Below are positions 40,162 to 52,326 of a stretch of 64,000 nucleotides of DNA, in pieces. The notes under the pieces are model-generated. The model had not been told where the DNA came from and made no database searches. It saw only the letters and a list, made by a program, of their open reading frames with translations. Every line of letters starts with the position of its first letter. Position 1 is the stretch's first letter. Made by a program: the position numbers and the translations under genes. Source of the stretch: Mixophyes australis (lineage: Eukaryota; Chordata; Amphibia; Anura; Limnodynastidae); the NCBI GenBank assembly GCA_036250195.1, contig JAVHZZ010000003.1:56295021-56359020 (forward strand), given 5' to 3'.

Positions 40162-43100
40162 ATTATTATTATTATTATTATTAATATTTATTTATAAGGC
40201 GCTACAAGGCATCCGCAGCGCCGTACAGAGACAAACAAAATCACAATACAATGGGAGACAGCACAGTACAGTAAACACAGCAACTCAGTACGCTCAATGC
40301 ACAGCTAGAGAGGGCGGAGAAGGGGGAGGGAGGATCCGAAAATGACGGGGCCCAAGAAGGGGGGCGTGGAAGACAGGGAGACCCCCAGGGGGGAGGAGGG
40401 AGCGAAAGTGGATGTGGGGTGGAGGACCTTTGAGGAGGAGGGCTAAGTAGCTGGAGAGCAGAGTTAGAAGTGGTGGAAACAGGAGGAGAGATGGCCCTGC
40501 TCAGAGGAGCGTACAATCTAAGGGGAGGGGTGGACAGACAGAGAGACGCAGGGGAGAGAGGGAGAGTAGGGGGACAGAGGCAGAAGATAAGGTAGGAAGT
40601 TAATTGGGAGACAGAAAGGCTTCAAGAAAAAGGTGGGTTTTTAGGGCCCGTTTGAAGCTGGATAGATTAGGGGAAGTTCTGATGGAGGGAGGGAGCTTGT
40701 TCCAGTGGAGGGGGCAGCGCAGGCGAAGTCTTGGATACGCGCGTGGGAGGAGGTTATAAGGGGGGAAGAGAGGCGACGGTCAGAGGCAGAACGGAGAGGG
40801 CGGGATGGAGCATGAATAGAGAGGAGGGTGGAGATGTAGGGCGCAGTGGAGTTGGCGACGGCCTTGTAGGTGAGTGTGAGGAGCTTAAAGAGGATTCTGA
40901 AGGGGAATGGGAGCCAGTGAAGGGCTAGGTAGAGGGGGGAGACAAAAGAGGAGCGGCGAGAGAGGAAAATAAGCCTAGCTGCAGCGTTAAGGACGGATCG
41001 AAGGGGATCGAGATGAGAGTGGGGGAGGCCAGTGAGGAGGAGGTTGCAGTAGTCCAGGCGGGAGATGATCAGAGAGTGGATAAGGCATTTGGTGGCATCT
41101 TGGGAGAGGAAGGGCCGGATGCGAGCGATGTTGCGCAGCTGGAAGCGGCAGGATTTAGCAAGAGAGAGGATGTGGGGGCCAAAGGAGAGAGAGGAGTCGA
41201 GGATGACACCAAGGCAGCGAAGTTGGGGGACAGGGGAGATAGAGGTGTTGTCGACAGTGATGGAGAGGTCAGAAGGGGATGGGGTATGAGAGGGAGGAAA
41301 AACTATGAGCTCAGTTTTGGCAAGGTTAAGTTTGAGGAATCGAGAGGACATCCAGGAGGAGATGGCAGAGAGGCAGGCGGACACCCTAGAGAGGAGGGAG
41401 GGAGAGAGATCAGGAGAGGAGAGGTATAGTTGAGTGTCGTCAGCGTAAAGGTGGTAGCTGAAGCCGAAGGAGCTGATGAGTTCACCCAGGGAGGAGGTGT
41501 ATAGAGAGAAGAGTAAGGGTCCCAGAACAGAGCCCTGAGGGACCCCGACTGGAAGGGTGGATGGGGGGGAGAGAGACCCAGAGGTGGTGACAGAGAAGGA
41601 ACGGTGAGTAAGGTAAGAGGTGAACCAGGACAGGACTGGGCCGGAGAGGCCGAAAGACTGGAGGGTGTGAAGGAGGAGGGGGTGGTCAACGGTGTCAAAG
41701 GCTGCAGAGAGGTCAAGGAGGATGAGAAGGGAGAAGTGGCCCCTGGCTTTTGCAGAGAGGAGGTCATTGGTGACTTTAGCCAGGGCAGTTTCAGTGGAGT
41801 GGAGGGGGCGGAAACCAGACTGGAGAGGATCAAGGAGGGAGTATTCAGAAAGGTAGGAGGTGAGACGGCTGCAGACGAGCCTCTCAAGAATTTTGGAGGC
41901 AAATGGGAGAAGAGATATGGGGCGATAGTTCGAGAGAGAAGTGGAGTCGAGATTAGGTTTCTTAAGAATGGGGGATACGAGAGCATGTTTGAAGGAGGAG
42001 GGGAAGATGCCAGTGGAGAGGGAGAGATTAAAGAGGTGAGCGAGGTGGGAGCAGGTGGTGGGGGAAAGGGAGCGAAGAAGGTGGGAGGGGATGGGATCCA
42101 GGGGGCAGGTAGTGGGGGGGGATGATAAAATGAGAGAGTGGACTTCCTCGCCGGTGGTGGGACGGAAGGAGTGGAGGGGAAGGTGGTTGGGGGGGGAGGA
42201 CAGAAGAGTGGGAGGGGTGGAAGAGAGAGTGGAGGAGGAGATTTCAAGTCGGATGGCCTCGATTTTAGAGGAGAAGAAGGAGGCGAAATCAGAGGCAGTC
42301 AGGGAGGAGGGGGTGGGGGGAGGGGAGGGGGCCAGGAGAGTGCTAAAGGTGGCAAAGAGGCGGCGGGGGTTAGAGGACTGGGAAGAGATGAGGGATTTAA
42401 AGAAAGATTGTTTAGCGAGTGAGAGGGCAGAGCTGTAGGATGAAAGGATGAATTTAAAGTGGAGGAAGTCAGCCAGGGAGCGGGATTTTCTCCAGTGACG
42501 TTCGGCAGAACGGGAGCATTTTTGGAGGAAGCGGGTAAATTTGGAGTGCCAGGGTTGGGGTTTGGAGCAGCGGGGGTGGACGGAGTGGGCAGGGGCAACC
42601 GCGTCCAGAGCGGAGGTGAGGGTGTGATTGTAGAGGGAGACCGCCTGGTTGGGGCAGGCCTGGGAGGAAAGGGGAGAAAGGAGGGTATCGAGAGAGGACA
42701 GAGAGGCAGGGTCAAGAGCATCGAGGTTGCGTATGGACAGAGTAGGTTTGGGCAGGGGGAGGGGAGCAGGAGAAGAGGAGAGAGAGAAGGAGAGGAGATG
42801 GTGGTCGGATAGAGGAAAGGGAGAGATGGAGAAGTCGGAGAGATTACATAGGTAGGAGAAGACAAGATCAAGGGAGTGACCAAGGCAGTGGGTAGAGGAG
42901 GAGGTCCATTGGGTGAGACCAAGGGAGGAAGAGAGGGTGAGCAGTTTGCTGGAAGCAGGGTAGGTGGGGTTGTCGATGGGGATATTAAAGTCACCGAGAA
43001 TGATCGAGGGGAGATCGGAGGAGAGGTAGTGAGGAAGCCAGCTAGCAAAGTTGTCAAGGAAGAGGGAGGTGGGGCCAGGGGGGCGGTAGATGACAGTGAC

Positions 43101-44025
43101 GCGGAGATGGATGGGGTAGAAGAGGCGGATGGAGTGAGCTTCAAAAGAGGAGAAGGAGAGGGAGGGTTCACGGGGAATGACACGAAAAGTACAGGTGGAG
43201 GAGAGGAGGAGGCCAACTCCACCGCCAGGGCGGGCACCAGGCCTGGCGGAGTGGGTGAAGGAGAGGCCACCATAGGAGAGGGCAGCGGGGGAAGTAGTAT
43301 CAGAATCGGAGAGCCAGGTTTCAGTAACGGCAAGAAGGTTAAAGGAGTTGGATAGAAAGAGGTCGTGGATAGCAGTCAGCTTGTTGCGGACGGATCTGGC
43401 ATTCCAGAGGGCACAGAAGAAAGGGGGAGAGGAGAGGGGGGAAATGGGGATGAGGTTAGCAAGATGAGCAGCGCGCGGGGGATGGCGGGGAGGAACGGGA
43501 GAGGTAGGGCGGGGGGAGAGTATGGGTATGGAGTGAGAGCGGGGAGGCATAGTAGGGAGAGAGAGTAACAGAACAGTGAGATAGTGGGGACAGTGAAAAA
43601 CAGGTAAGAACAAAGGCAGGAAGACAATGAAAAGGTGGAAGATAATAACGAATTAGGGCATGGAGGGCATGGAACAACAGTACAGTGAGATAATAAGGAC
43701 AATGAAGACAGGTAAGAATGATAGCAGAACAGTAAGATAATAAGGACAGCGGATAACAGGTAAGAATAAGCAGGGAGACAGTAGCAAGATGGAGGACAAT
43801 AGCCAATTAGGGCGTGGAAGGCAAAGAATAATAGAAGGAGAGGTAATAAGGACAATGGAAATAGGCAAGAATAATAACAGGTAAAACTAGTTGCTGGTAA
43901 ATATAAAATCAGGAAAAACAAGATAAAGGCATATAAATAGTAGAATAATAACAGGTAAAAAGTAGAAACTTGTAAATGTACAATCAGGAAAAACAAAATA
44001 ATGGCATATAAAATAATGTTTTATA
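40162..44025 (-). mobile_element. L2-type LINE, nearly complete
   Basis: The minus-strand element ends at (AAT)n (40,162-40,185) after a 3'UTR with GGCGCTGCGGATGCC, typical of L2 tails. The long ORF occupies 43,613-40,641. Upstream of it, 43,614-44,025 contains loosely repeated blocks about AGATAATAAGGACA that could be a 5'UTR. The 5' border abuts the 73-bp satellite. Confidence 0.85.
40641..43613 (-). CDS. L2 LINE endonuclease/reverse transcriptase ORF
   Basis: This is a 990-residue open frame. An apurinic-type endonuclease domain is visible from about residue 69: WNARS (70-74), TETW (97-100), GDFN (207-210) and SDHHLL (269-274). The reverse transcriptase follows: NYRPISLL (563-570), [11 protein letters not shown] (635-645), [10 protein letters not shown] (691-700) and active site YADD (724-727). 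Near residue 963 a one-base loss in a C run (40,710-40,715) shifts the frame; the normal tail ([15 protein letters not shown]) continues in the neighbouring frame to about 40,598. The first Met is uncertain. One indel from intact, so a young copy. Confidence 0.88.
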   Translation of the reverse strand: MFLPVFHCPHYLTVLLLSLPTMPPRSHSIPILSPRPTSPVPPRHPPRAAHLANLIPISPLSSPPFFCALWNARSVRNKLTAIHDLFLSNSFNLLAVTETWLSDSDTTSPAALSYGGLSFTHSARPGARPGGGVGLLLSSTCTFRVIPREPSLSFSSFEAHSIRLFYPIHLRVTVIYRPPGPTSLFLDNFASWLPHYLSSDLPSIILGDFNIPIDNPTYPASSKLLTLSSSLGLTQWTSSSTHCLGHSLDLVFSYLCNLSDFSISPFPLSDHHLLSFSLSSSPAPLPLPKPTLSIRNLDALDPASLSSLDTLLSPLSSQACPNQAVSLYNHTLTSALDAVAPAHSVHPRCSKPQPWHSKFTRFLQKCSRSAERHWRKSRSLADFLHFKFILSSYSSALSLAKQSFFKSLISSQSSNPRRLFATFSTLLAPSPPPTPSSLTASDFASFFSSKIEAIRLEISSSTLSSTPPTLLSSPPNHLPLHSFRPTTGEEVHSLILSSPPTTCPLDPIPSHLLRSLSPTTCSHLAHLFNLSLSTGIFPSSFKHALVSPILKKPNLDSTSLSNYRPISLLPFASKILERLVCSRLTSYLSEYSLLDPLQSGFRPLHSTETALAKVTNDLLSAKARGHFSLLILLDLSAAFDTVDHPLLLHTLQSFGLSGPVLSWFTSYLTHRSFSVTTSGSLSPPSTLPVGVPQGSVLGPLLFSLYTSSLGELISSFGFSYHLYADDTQLYLSSPDLSPSLLSRVSACLSAISSWMSSRFLKLNLAKTELIVFPPSHTPSPSDLSITVDNTSISPVPQLRCLGVILDSSLSFGPHILSLAKSCRFQLRNIARIRPFLSQDATKCLIHSLIISRLDYCNLLLTGLPHSHLDPLRSVLNAAARLIFLSRRSSFVSPLYLALHWLPFPFRILFKLLTLTYKAVANSTAPYISTLLSIHAPSRPLRSASDRRLSSPLITSSHARIQDFACAAPSTGTSSLPPSELPLIYPASNGP

Positions 44026-44029
44026 TGCA

Positions 44030-45350
44030 GTTGATGCAGTTAAGCCAGGGATTCAGCAGGAGAAGGGTTAACTGACAAGCCGGGTCGGTACACAGTTGAT
44101 CAGTTGCTGCAGATAAGCCAGGGATTCAGCAGGAGAAGGGTTAATTGACAAGCTGGGTCGGTACACAGTAGATCAGCTGGTGCAGACAAGCCAGGGATTC
44201 AGCAGGAGAAGGGCCAACTGACAAGCCGGGTCGGCACACAGTAGATCAGCCGATGCAGACAAGCCAGGGACCCAGCAGGAGAAGGGTTAACTGACAAGCC
44301 GGGTCGGCACACAGCAGACCAGCTGGTGCAGATAAGCCAGGGATTCAGCAGAAGAAGGGTTAACTGACAAGCCGGGTCGGCACACAGCAGATCAGCTGAT
44401 GCAGACAAGCCAGGGACTCAGCAGGAGAAGGGCCAATCGACAAGCCGGGCCGGCACACAGTAGATCAGCCGGTGCAGACAAGCCAGGGATTCAGCAGGAG
44501 AAGGGCCAACTGACAAGCCGGGTCGGCACACAGCAGACCAGCCGATACAGACAAGCCAGGGACCCAGCAGGAGAAGGGCCAATTGACAAGCCGGGTCGGC
44601 ACACAGTAGATCAGCCGATGCAGACAAGCCAGGGATCCAGCAGGAGAAGGGCCAACTGACAAGCCGGGGCGGCACACAATAGATCAGCCGGTGCAGACAA
44701 GCCAGGGATTCAGCAGGAGAAGGGTTAATTGACAAGCCGGGTCGGTACACAGTAGATCAGTTGATACAGGTAAGCCAGGGACTCAGCAGGAGAAGGGCCA
44801 ATTGACAAGCCGGGTCGGCACACAGTAGGTCAGCCGATGTAGATAAGCCAGGGACTCAGCAGGAGAAGGGCCAACTGAAAAGCCGGGTCGGTACACAGTA
44901 GACCAGCCGATGCAGATAAACCAGGGATTCAGCAGGAGAAGGGCCAACCGACAAGCCGGGTCGGTATACAGTAGATCAGTTGGTGCAGATAAGCCAGGGA
45001 TTCAGCAGGAGAAGGGTTAATTGACAAGCCAGGTCGGTACACAGTAGATCAGCCGATACAGATAAGCCAGGGACTCAGCAGGAGAAGGGCCAATTGACAA
45101 GCCGGGTCGGTACACAGCAGATCAGCCGATGTAGATAAGCCAGGGATTCAGCAGGAGAAGGGTTAACTGACAAGCCGGGTCGGTACACAATAGATCAGTT
45201 GGTGCAGATAAGCCAAGGATTCAGCAGGAGAAGGGTTAATTGACAAGCCGGGTCGGTACACAGTAGATCAGTTGATACAGATAAGCCAGGGACTCAGCAG
45301 GAGAAGGGTTAATTGATAAGCCGGGTCGGTACACAGTAGATCAGTTGATG
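44030..45350. repeat. 73-bp satellite/minisatellite, about 18 units
   Basis: Unit spacing is exactly 73 bp where measured (44,171 to 44,244). Each unit holds AAGCCAGGGATTCAGCAGG, GAGAAGGG, TGACAAGCCGGGTCGG and CACACAGTAGATCAG. Units fall into variants (GGGTTAATTGAC versus GGGCCAACTGAC; TCGGTACACAG versus TCGGCACACAG). The GCCGGGTCGGTACACAG core is also found in the Gypsy LTR at 29.3 and 34.9 kb. Confidence 0.95.
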
Positions 45351-45359
45351 TAGCAAGTA

Positions 45360-46770
45360 CTTTGTCTATGACGGTCTCTCTTCACCTTGTCACTAACTTG
45401 ATGTCATCGGGTTTGAACTGAGTGGCATAAATTACTTTCCTGAGGGAATTAGGTTGACAAGATGATGCAGTGAATGGACCAGCCATACAAGGACTGATAT
45501 CGAACACCCTTTTGAAAATGGCAGTAGTTGTAGGACATGTTAGTGCTTTGTATACTATACTTGAGCGTTTATATAACAAATGCTTACAGTTAACGGTTAC
45601 ATTTGCAAAATAGACCATAGGATTTATCCCCAAACTATAAGAAAGTGGTGTTTTCCTTTCATGAATAAATGAAACCCCATTATTTTGACCAGGGCGGTCA
45701 AGGGTTTTCATGGATAGGTCACATCTATGTTTGCAGGCTCTTAACCATGTCATCCAGTGAACTACAGGAAAGCCAAGACCACAAAATGCTTATTAGTGCT
45801 GTGGATGGCAAACCTTTGTTATGCAATTTATGTCTGCATCCTCTTGAATGAAATTAAATACAACAGAGGATATTGCATTATCCATTAGGTGCTAACTGGA
45901 CAAGAATGTCTTCTTTTCTCTAATGCGTTTTCCTTACAAACCACCATGGCTGTTACCAAAGTCATTTACATTTCTCGAAAGCATGGGAGACATTCTTTTT
46001 GTGGATATCTACCGTTACTCATCAGTAACAGCAATGCATTTATTAAGCACATTTACATTCCAACCCTCCATTCATACATTTGTAGAATGTGAATTTACCC
46101 TGTAGCAGTTATGTATCCACAATACATATTTTTTTGCTTTCGGTCTTTACCTGTCAAGTATAGAAATATAAAGGTTATGTCATCATAGAGAACTATACAA
46201 TGCCTATGTATACTATTTAGTCAGCATGAAAAATAATCAGGATTCACATATGACAGTTTTATAAAAACCCTTCAAAGCTCTCAGAAAACACTTGTTAAAT
46301 TTCCCTGACCCCCCCCCCCCCCCCTTTCCCCTTATTGTATAGGTTTTGAAATACTGCAATCTGAAAAGTTAAATAATTTCCCTTTCTCCATTGTTGGGAC
46401 AGGACCCACCGTGGAATTCATTATGGGATTCAGGACTACAGCAAAGACATAGCACAATTAGGATCAATCACTGTCCATTATTAAGTATATATCATTATCA
46501 TCTAATGTCAGCACCAAAGTACATGCAATGCAACTTTGGGACTACTCAAGTTGCAATATTCAAATGGCTGACATGTAAACTAAGGTAATACACTTCATTG
46601 TGCCCTGTATTTTAGACTCTTCTCTAGAATTCATTAATTATTGAAAAGCACCTCACATGTGCATTTTTCCATCTGCATTCAGTAGTAATAGTGCAATGTT
46701 TGTTACTAGAACCCTGCTCTGCGCTGCCTGCTTCTCCATCACTTTCAGTAGCTACATAGGAAAAAGTATT
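45360..46770. other. Intergenic, no gene recognised
   Basis: A 123-codon minus-strand frame (45,753-45,382) has no domain I recognise and may be a retroelement scrap. A C14 homopolymer sits at 46,311-46,324. Confidence 0.4.
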
Positions 46771-46778
46771 TACAACAG

Positions 46779-46976
46779 CCCCGTCTCCCCTGTGCACCAT
46801 GTGCAGCTGCCCCGCCTCCCCGTGTACCATGTGACTACAGCGGCCCCGCCTCCCCTGTGTACCATGTGACTACAGCGGCCCCGCCTCCCCTGTGCACCAT
46901 GTGCAGCTGCCCCGCCTCCCCGTGTACCATGTGACTACAGCTGGCCCGACTCCCCTGTGCACGATGTGACTTAGCG
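46779..46976 (+). repeat. GC-rich 31-35 bp tandem repeat near RNASEH1
   Basis: Six imperfect units of the type CCCCGCCTCCCCTGTGCACC plus ATGTG(CAG/ACTACAG). Each carries a GC-box-like CCCCGCC and a CATGTG E-box-like site. It lies just before the CRE described next. Confidence 0.75.
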
Positions 46977-47075
46977 GTCACATGACCTGATGACGTCAGA
47001 AGGTCCTTCTGATATAGGGGGATCTGGCCGTTCCCCTGTCTGTGGTCACAGAGCCCTGTTAGTGTTGTACAGAGG
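46977..47075 (+). promoter_or_regulatory. RNASEH1: Putative RNASEH1 promoter with CRE
   Basis: A perfect CRE palindrome TGACGTCA lies at 46,991-46,998, next to TCACATGACC (E-box-like). No TATA box is evident. A transcript starting near 47,000-47,070 could splice from a GAG/GTAGCA-type donor near 47,070 to a pyrimidine-rich acceptor ending CTCTGAG at about 47,670. This exon is inferred only. Confidence 0.35.
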
Positions 47076-47671
47076 TAGCAGCTGCCTCATGTTATACATT
47101 GTAATCACAGTACGAATGTGGGCTATCCGTGTACCGGGCATTTATTGAGTTACCATTGTCCTCATAATTTAGTTACGCTGATCAGTATTAATCCCTGGTC
47201 CACGTGTTTATTATCGTTAGGTTGTTAGTGTTATTACTGAAAGCCTTCTCTTATGTCGTTTGACTTGATTGCATATCTGCAAACATGCTACCATATATGA
47301 GCATGCATAGTGTTGTGCTTTGGCTTCTACCTTCCATGATAATGAGATGGTTATTCTATAATTAAAACTAATGGGCTGATCACGTCCAATAATGTCAAAG
47401 TCAGTGTGCAATATTTTATTGAAACATTACACGTGCTATTCTGCTATATTATACACCCAGTGGTTGAATTGGCAGGATGTAATGACAATGGGAGTGGTGG
47501 TATGGCTACCACCCTATGCACCCCCACTTCTACTACTGTGTATCCCTATATGTATTCAGTACTTTATTAGGCTTGTTCCTCTATTAGTGTAACTAAATGG
47601 AGCTCAAGCTAAAAATTATAGGTGTATCCTTTATGTTGTGACTAACCTGCTCTTTTCTTTTGCTCTGAGGG

Positions 47672-47698
47672 ATGTACGGTGCTGGGTATCCAAAGTAA
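47672..47698 (+). CDS. Possible upstream ORF of RNASEH1
   Basis: ATG TAC GGT ... AAG TAA encodes eight residues (MYGAGYPK) and ends 21 bases before the first RNASEH1 start, in the same frame. Mammalian RNASEH1 mRNAs are also reported to carry an upstream ORF that tunes isoform levels. Whether the mRNA includes this stretch is unproven: a possible splice acceptor lies just before it. Confidence 0.3.
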   Translation: MYGAGYPK

Positions 47699-47719
47699 TT
47701 TGAGTGTTGCCTATGGGAA

Positions 47720-50700
47720 ATGTTCAAGATTCCAATAAGCATTTTGTCTTCTGCTCATTTGCTGCGCACAACCTTATTTGGTGTCCAAAGTACTGTGATA
47801 AGAATGTTTTATGCTGTGAAGAGAGGACGCACTCCAGGAGTCTACAGCACATGGTAGGCAAAGTCTTTATTTGAATTATTAAACTAAGTAGACTGATTGA
47901 CTAGCAGATGGCCTTATCTATAATATATTCACCTTTTTTGTGTCCAGCCCTAAAATATTTACATAATTTCTATCAGTGTAGAGTGCATCTGGTCTAAATC
48001 CAGTAAAAGATTATGACTTTGTTATGCTTTTTTATTTTTCTGCTTTATTACTGTGTTTTGTTTTAGGGATCAATGTAAAGAACAAGTGGACCGCTTTCCA
48101 GCAGCCAGATACAAGAAATTTGCATCAGAGGATGAGGCCTGGAAGTTTGTAAGGGACACCCAGGAAGCCCTGTCACATAGTAAAGAAAGTAAGAGAATCT
48201 GTCCAACTATGACCAACAGTGCAAAGGTTCAATACCATTAAATCAATGATGCATCATCTTCAAAAAAACTCTGTTCATCATTGTGTGTGGCTACTTTTTC
48301 TTTTCCTTATGTTCTTGTTAATTTACAATACAAAATTATACTTATTGGCTGTCTGTTATCATCATGATTGTGTCTAATGCCCACCATTGAACATGGGTTG
48401 CTTTACAGTTGGGGGAAGGGGGAGTGCAGAAGAATGGCCTGCTATATGGGCGGGGGGCATTGGTATACTGTGAGGGGTGTAGTGCTAGTCTAATGCGGGG
48501 ACAGTAGCTGGTGCCATGGAAAAATAGCCCCTTTTGAGATGTTTAAAAGATTAAATAATCAAAAGTTCCTTCTGTTATAAGCAAAGTACAAAGTAGTTGA
48601 GAGCAATCTAACGTAGTTGCATGCCGTTTACATCCCCTTACTGCGCCTACAACACCAAGAGATTTTCTACCTCCACAAAGACATATTGACAATCTATAAA
48701 ACATTTTAAAATTCAACCTAAGTTTAAGAGCTGTTGAATACATGATAGAATTAGCTTGCACAGCAAATACTTTGTATCGTCTAAAAAAATAAAATAAAAA
48801 ATACCCCTCATCTATCTGCCATGTTTATGTAAGAGGACATTATATTGAAACTGCTTATTTTACAGATTACTCATGCTGTGTTTGGGAGGTACTTTGCTTC
48901 GTTAAATATAATAGGAAATATAACCTTCATATATCTAACTCATGTTTGTATATTTAATCCCTAAAAATTGTTCACAAAGGTTGCCTTCTCTGTTAAATGA
49001 TAACTCTTGGGAATAAACTTGAAACTTGGTTTTGGGCAGAGAGTATTCAGGATAATACTTACTGACAGTGCTGCACTCTTTCAATCAAGCATGTCCAGGT
49101 GCCAGGAAGTGTCCAGCACTGCAGTCCTCTATACTGCTAAGGTCTGGCCTCTTTCAAACACTGCGCTCTCAGCCTGTAACAGGCATATGGTAAGTGTATA
49201 GAGGAGAGCAGCTTCAGAGTATTTGTACAATCGGCATGTTGGACATGCCCTGCATTGTCTGTAAGTAACCCTATACTTTAGTTAAACATACTGATCTACA
49301 CCTAAAACTAAATGTTAAATTTTTTTTTGGTTGAGTTCTTTAGAGTCCGCTCAGGAGGCAGCAAAAGAATAGGTATTAATATAAGATCTTTGTTTTCCTA
49401 CAGGTGGTTGTGATGTCCAGAGCTCTTCATCAAATTCGGAGCATCATGTAAAGCCCCCTTACCGTGCCAAAAGACCCCTTCCTGGTATTGCAAGCTCCTC
49501 TGCTAGTGATCAGTCATCTCCTAAACGAATCAAGTTCATTGACATCGGCTCACTGCCACCCCTAAGTGGACAATCCTTTACTCGTATGGGTATGTTGTTC
49601 TACCCCCTCTTTATGTGCTATATATATTATATTATATTATATTTTGGTCTAAAGTGAAGTAAAATGTTAGACAGCAGTAGTGAGGGGGTTTTTTTTTACA
49701 TTTCATTCTGGATAGAAATGAGTTTGAGGATTTTACGTTCCTTTAATGTTCTGAAGCCTGTTTGTCTGTTCACTGATGACAAATTAAGACCTTTTTAAAA
49801 TGAATAACCAAGCAGGAAAGGTTACTTGTAAAGTAACATATTAAGATTGCTAACATGTTGTAATAAATATTTATAGGATAATATGCTTCGTGATCATTTA
49901 ATGGTGCAAGAGAAATAAAAGGAAAATGTTGTTTAAACTATAGCCATTGTCATCACATGTACAGTCATGGCCAAAAGTATTGAGAATAACACAAGTGTTG
50001 GTTTTCACAAAGTTTCCAGCTTCAGTGTTTTTGGACCTTTTTGTCAGCTGTTGCTATGGTATACTGAAGTAAAATTACAAGCATTTCATAAGTGTCAAAG
50101 GCTTTTATTGACAATTACATTAAGTTTAATCAAAGAGTCAATATTTGCAGTGTTGTGACCCTTCTTTGTGAACACCTGCAATTCGCCCTGGCATGCTGTC
50201 AATCAAGTTCTGGGCCACATACTGACTGAAGGCCGTAATTCTTGCTTAATCAATGCTTGGGGTTTGTCAGAAATTTGGGGTTTTTGCTTGTCCGTCCATC
50301 TCTTGGGGATTGACCACAAGTTCTCAATGGGGTTAAGATCTGGGGAGTTTACTGGCCATGGACCCAAAATTTCGATGTTTTGATCCCCGAGCCACTTCGT
50401 TATCACTTTTGCCTTATGGCAAGGTGCTGCATCATGCTGGAAAAGGCGTTGTTCCTCACCAAACTGTTCTTGGATGGTTGGGAGGATTTGCTCTTGGAGG
50501 ATGTTTTGGTACCATTCTTTATTCATGGCTGTGTTTTCCTAGGCAAAATTGTGAGTGAGCCCACTCCCTTGACTGAGAAGCAACCCCGCACATGAATGGT
50601 CTCAGGGTGCTTTACTGTTGGCATGACACAGGACTGATGGTAGCGCTCACCTTTCCTTTTCCAGACAAGTATTTTTCCAGATGCCCCAAACAATCTGAAA

Positions 50701-52291
50701 GGGGATTCATCAGAGAAAATGACTTTACCCCAGTCCTCAGCAGTCCAATCCCTGTACCTTTTGCAGAATATCAGTCTGTTCCTGATGTTTTTTCCTGTAG
50801 AGAAGTGGCTTCTTTGCTTGGCTATCTTGACACCAGGCCATCCTCCAAAAGTCTTCACCTCACTGTGCATACAGATGCTCTCACACCTGCCTGCTGCCAT
50901 TCCTGAGCAAGCTCTGCACTGGTGGTGCCCCGATCCCACAGCTGAATCAACTTTAGGAGACGGTCCTGGCGCTTACTGGACGTTCTTGGGCGCCCTGAAG
51001 CTTTCTTCACAACTATTGAACCTCTCTCCTTGAAGTTCTTGATGATTTGATAAATGGTTGATTTAAGTGCAATCTTACTAGCAACAATATCATTGCCTGT
51101 GAAGCCCTTTTTGTGCAAAGCAATGATGACTGCATGTGTTTCCTTGCAGATAACCATGGTTAACAAAGGAAGAAAAATGATTTCAAGCACCACCCTCCTT
51201 TTAAAGCTTCCAGTCTGTTATTCCAACTCACTAAACATGACAGAGTGATCTCCAGCCTTGTCTTCATCAACACTCTCACCTGTATTAATGAGAGAATCAC
51301 TGATCTGATGTCAGCTGGTCCTTTTGTGGCAGGGCTGACCAGTGGAAATGTTGATTTTGGGATAAAGTTCATTGTCATGGCAAAGAGGGACTTTGAAATT
51401 AAGTATAATTCATCTGATCACTCTTCATGACATTCTGGAGTATATGCAAATTGCCATCATAAAAACTGAGGCAGCAGACTTTGTGAAAAATATTATTTGT
51501 GTCATTCTCAAAACTTTTGGCCATGACTGTATATAAGAGGGGGAACAAAACTTTCTCCTTGATACATTAACTACTTCCGTCATGAGACTTAAGATGCCTG
51601 CATGGAAATCCATCCCTCAGTCCACTTAGTATATGGCTACCTTTATTGTGACACTTTTAGCTTGTAGAACAGATGCAGAACTAGTGTAATCCTAGAAAAA
51701 AACCACAATATATAATTTATACACTTATGGCGGACTGTTTATGTCAAACATTTAACATGTGCAGAATAAGCTAGCCATTAAACAGTATCCTTTATACTGT
51801 GTGGTGTTTTCTATGAGAAAACATCTGAAAATATATATCCATTTAAATTTTTCTGGTAGTGATTTTGTTTTTACAAGTATTTACATATAATTGACCAAGT
51901 TATGTGTAACATTAGAAATTGGCAAGTTACTACTTTTTTTTTTTAAATTGACACCCGAGGTACTGTACTCTGTATTGTGCAGTGCAAAGTCTTTGTTGGG
52001 GGCTTGCACCTTTTAGGCTTTACGTTACCGACCACCAGAGCCCTTAGACCCCTCGGAGGCATTAGTTTTCAGTACCACCTCCGCTGCAAGGCTTGGGTGA
52101 TCCCCTTTCTAGCCAAGGTAGGAACAGCTTCCCCCGGGAAACCGGTGTTTCTTCAGCTCTCGCCGCAAGGAGGGAGCCTCCGACACTTTGGGGAAAGGGT
52201 TGTCCATAAAGGGCTATAACCAATCCCCTCAAAAAGAGTGACATACACACAAAAAACATAAAGTGCCACTGTGGTTGGTGCTCATGTCAAT

Positions 52292-52326
<35 letters not shown>

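Noticed and set aside
41013..43355. Long plus-strand open frames over the L2 element
   Set aside because: They are shadows of the GC-skewed L2 ORF and have low-complexity Gly/Glu/Arg composition.
44399..44750. Repetitive open frames in the 73-bp satellite
   Set aside because: 73 is not a multiple of three, so frames rotate from unit to unit; no plausible protein.
44030..45350. CRISPR-like array
   Set aside because: The units are contiguous diverged satellite copies without constant repeats and unique spacers, in a vertebrate genome.
45382..45753. 123-codon minus-strand ORF
   Set aside because: No domain recognised, no splice or promoter context; possibly a retroelement scrap.
51977..52219. 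80-codon frame in RNASEH1 intron 3
   Set aside because: GC-rich repeat-like DNA; no recognised domain and it is not needed for RNASEH1, whose exons join without it.
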